A DNA stretch of 64,000 nt, from NCBI GenBank assembly GCA_965283955.1, contig CBDIQW010000001.1, positions 3,720,001-3,784,000 of the forward strand, in the 5' to 3' direction. The stretch is from Emticicia sp965283955 (GTDB lineage: Bacteria > Bacteroidota > Bacteroidia > Cytophagales > Spirosomataceae). The position numbers were made by a program, and so were the translations under genes. Below the pieces are notes generated by a model that was given only the letters and a program-made list of their open reading frames with translations, was not told where the DNA came from and did no database searches. Every line of letters begins with the position of its first letter. The stretch's first letter is position 1. This document shows positions 62,586-64,000 of the stretch, piece by piece.

Positions 62586-63843
62586 TACCCATACCACTCC
62601 GCCCACCAAGTTTGTAGTTGTCGTCTGATTTCGTTTTCACGAGCGTTATTGCTTGGTTCGTAGAGTTTTGTGCCTTTTAGCTCATCGGGTAAGAAGTTTT
62701 GTTTCGCAAAATTCCCTTCATAATTATGTGAATATTGATAGTTTTTGCCGTAGCCGATTTGTTTCATTAGCTTTGTCGGAGCATTTCTAAGAGCTAACGG
62801 AACAGATAAATGAGAAGTTTTTTCGGCCAAAGCAATGGCTGCCTCAATAGCCATATACGAAGCATTTGATTTGGGAGAAGTTGCCAAATAAATAGCCGTT
62901 TGAGAAAGGATAATTCTGCACTCAGGATAGCCAATTACCTTGACAGCTTGCATACAATTATTGGCCATAATTACGGCCGTTGGATTGGCGTTGCCAATAT
63001 CTTCCGATGCTAAAATCAACATTCTTCGGGCAATAAATTCGGGGTCTTCGCCTGCCACAATCATGCGAGCCATCCAATAAAGTGCGGCGTTTGGGTCAGA
63101 GCCACGTAGCGATTTAATAAATGCCGAAATAATATCATAATGCTGTTCGCCCGATTTATCGTAGCGGGCAATGTTGCGTTGAGCCACTTCTTCCACCAAA
63201 TCATCGTTGATAACTATCTCAGCATCAGGTGGATATGAGAACGTAATTAATTCCAGTAAATTGAGCAATTTTCGTCCATCTCCGCCCGAAACTCGCATGA
63301 GTGCATCATACGACTCAACTTTGATGTTTTTTTCTTTCAAAATTGCATCTTCACGCAAAGCCCTGTCGGTCAGTTCTTTGAGTTCTTTTTCTCCGAAAGC
63401 TTCCAAAATATACACCTGACAACGAGAAAGTACTGCACTGTTTAACTCAAATGAAGGATTTTCGGTAGTTGCTCCGATGAGCGTGATTTGTCCTTTTTCA
63501 ACGGCTGCCAGTAGCGAATCTTGTTGAGATTTATTGTAGCGATGAATCTCGTCGATAAACACAATAGGAGGGAAGAGTCCCGAAGCTTTGCTGATAACTT
63601 CACGCAATTCTTTCACGCCCGAACTCACGGCATTTAGTTGATGAAATTGGCGTTTAGTGGCTTCGGAAATGAGCAAAGCGAGTGTAGTTTTACCAGTGCC
63701 TGCGGTCCCCACAAAATCATCGAAGGCACAAGATTAGCCTCAATGGCAGTGCGGAGAGGCTTGTTTTTACCTAAAATATGTTCTTGCCCGATGTATTCAT
63801 CTAATTTCTTGGGGCGTAATCTTTCGGCGAGTGGGGCTGACAT
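62582..63843 (-). CDS. rarA: Replication-associated recombination protein RarA/MgsA (frameshifted)
   Basis: About 420 residues once repaired. ERLRPKKLDEYIGQEHILG at the start; Walker A lies at the break (ILWGP | AGTGKTTLAL); Walker B IVFIDEIHRYNKSQQDSLLAAVE; sensor 1 GATTENPSFELNSAVLSRC; C-terminal MgsA part with GSDPNAALYWMARMI and KNYQYSHNYEGNF. One base added near 63703-63708 (CGGTCCCC) joins the frames. An AAA+ ATPase for stalled forks. Confidence 0.92.
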
Positions 63844-63875
63844 ATTTTGGTAATGACATTTACAAATGACTATTT

Positions 63876-64000
63876 CTAAACCTTTCTTTTTGATAAGGTC
63901 GTCCAGTCAATGTTTTTTACGAATGGATTAATTTCCTTCAGTTTCTTCTGAATAATTTGCTCTCCTGTTAGTTTTGGAGGTTCATTTTTCTTAGGATTTT
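63876..64000 (-). CDS. C-terminal end of an unknown protein (partial)
   Basis: An open frame of about 41 residues ending ...INPFVKNIDWTTLSKRKV, then a stop at 63876-63878. It is polar and lysine-rich and enters from beyond the window, upstream of rarA by 33 bases. No family can be named. Confidence 0.5.
   Translation of the reverse strand, partial: NPKKNEPPKLTGEQIIQKKLKEINPFVKNIDWTTLSKRKV

Overview
The window looks like a chromosomal segment of a Bacteroidota bacterium, most likely Cytophagales (Spirosomataceae/Emticicia-like). This rests on gene content, not on a search. The supporting content is a SusC/SusD pair with a pectin locus, DUF1080, GH127, GH30 and GH20 enzymes, DUF4136 lipoproteins, DUF4230, two MiaA homologues, LytS/LytTR signalling, and Bacteroidota-type -7 boxes (TAnnTTTG). 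DNA is AT-rich and Shine-Dalgarno sequences are mostly weak or absent. I see no rRNA, CRISPR array, insertion sequence or prophage, and one tRNA gene (Arg-CCT).

Layout. 1-8.4 kb: TerC-type membrane protein, a family 2 glycosyltransferase, aroB, two tandem DUF4136 lipoproteins, an ArsC/Spx-like protein, an RluA pseudouridine synthase, a PhoR/PhoB-type two-component pair and a CYTH phosphatase. 8.6-14.1 kb: GH30 and CBM9-like secreted proteins, then two related secreted repeat proteins flanking a MaoC hydratase and an MscS channel. 14.2-24.1 kb: a phage-type domain protein coupled to miaA, a DJ-1/PfpI protein, a second miaA, DUF4230, a glycerophosphodiesterase, 3-methyladenine glycosylase, tRNA-Arg, a GH20 hexosaminidase and a DUF433/DUF5615 toxin-antitoxin pair. 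24.2-34.2 kb: UvrD/PcrA helicase, umuDC, a DCC protein, cytochrome c maturation genes ccmB-C-D-E, feoAB and a GroES-like protein. 34.2-49.3 kb: MFS transporter, DUF1080, GH127, SelT/W/H-like protein, a four-gene LytS/LytTR operon, the paired diheme-cytochrome and beta-helix genes of unknown function, ftsK and lolA. 49.5-62.6 kb: a pectin utilisation locus on the minus strand (kduD, kduI, susC, susD, PL10, CE8, CE12-GH28), with a divergent LacI-family regulator. 62.6-64 kb: rarA and the end of an unknown gene.

Two features run across the whole window. First, ten otherwise normal genes are broken by one frameshift each (aroB, phoR-like, umuC, MFS, a hypothetical, GH127, lytTR, lytS, susD, rarA). 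Eight fit a single missing base, mostly in a short homopolymer. This looks like uncorrected sequencing error more than biology, so I annotate full-length genes with the break noted. Second, several families of small palindromic repeats are scattered between genes, and in several places run into coding sequence. They form the last ten residues of the PfpI-family protein, an insert in MiaA, part of a signal peptide, and a stop codon. Two copies of a composite ~100-110 bp element fill the gaps inside two operons.

I did not find a clearly new multi-gene defence or biosynthetic system. The best candidates for undescribed biology are the diheme-cytochrome/beta-helix pair beside a LytS/LytTR operon, the phage-like protein coupled to miaA, and the repeat families that edit gene ends.
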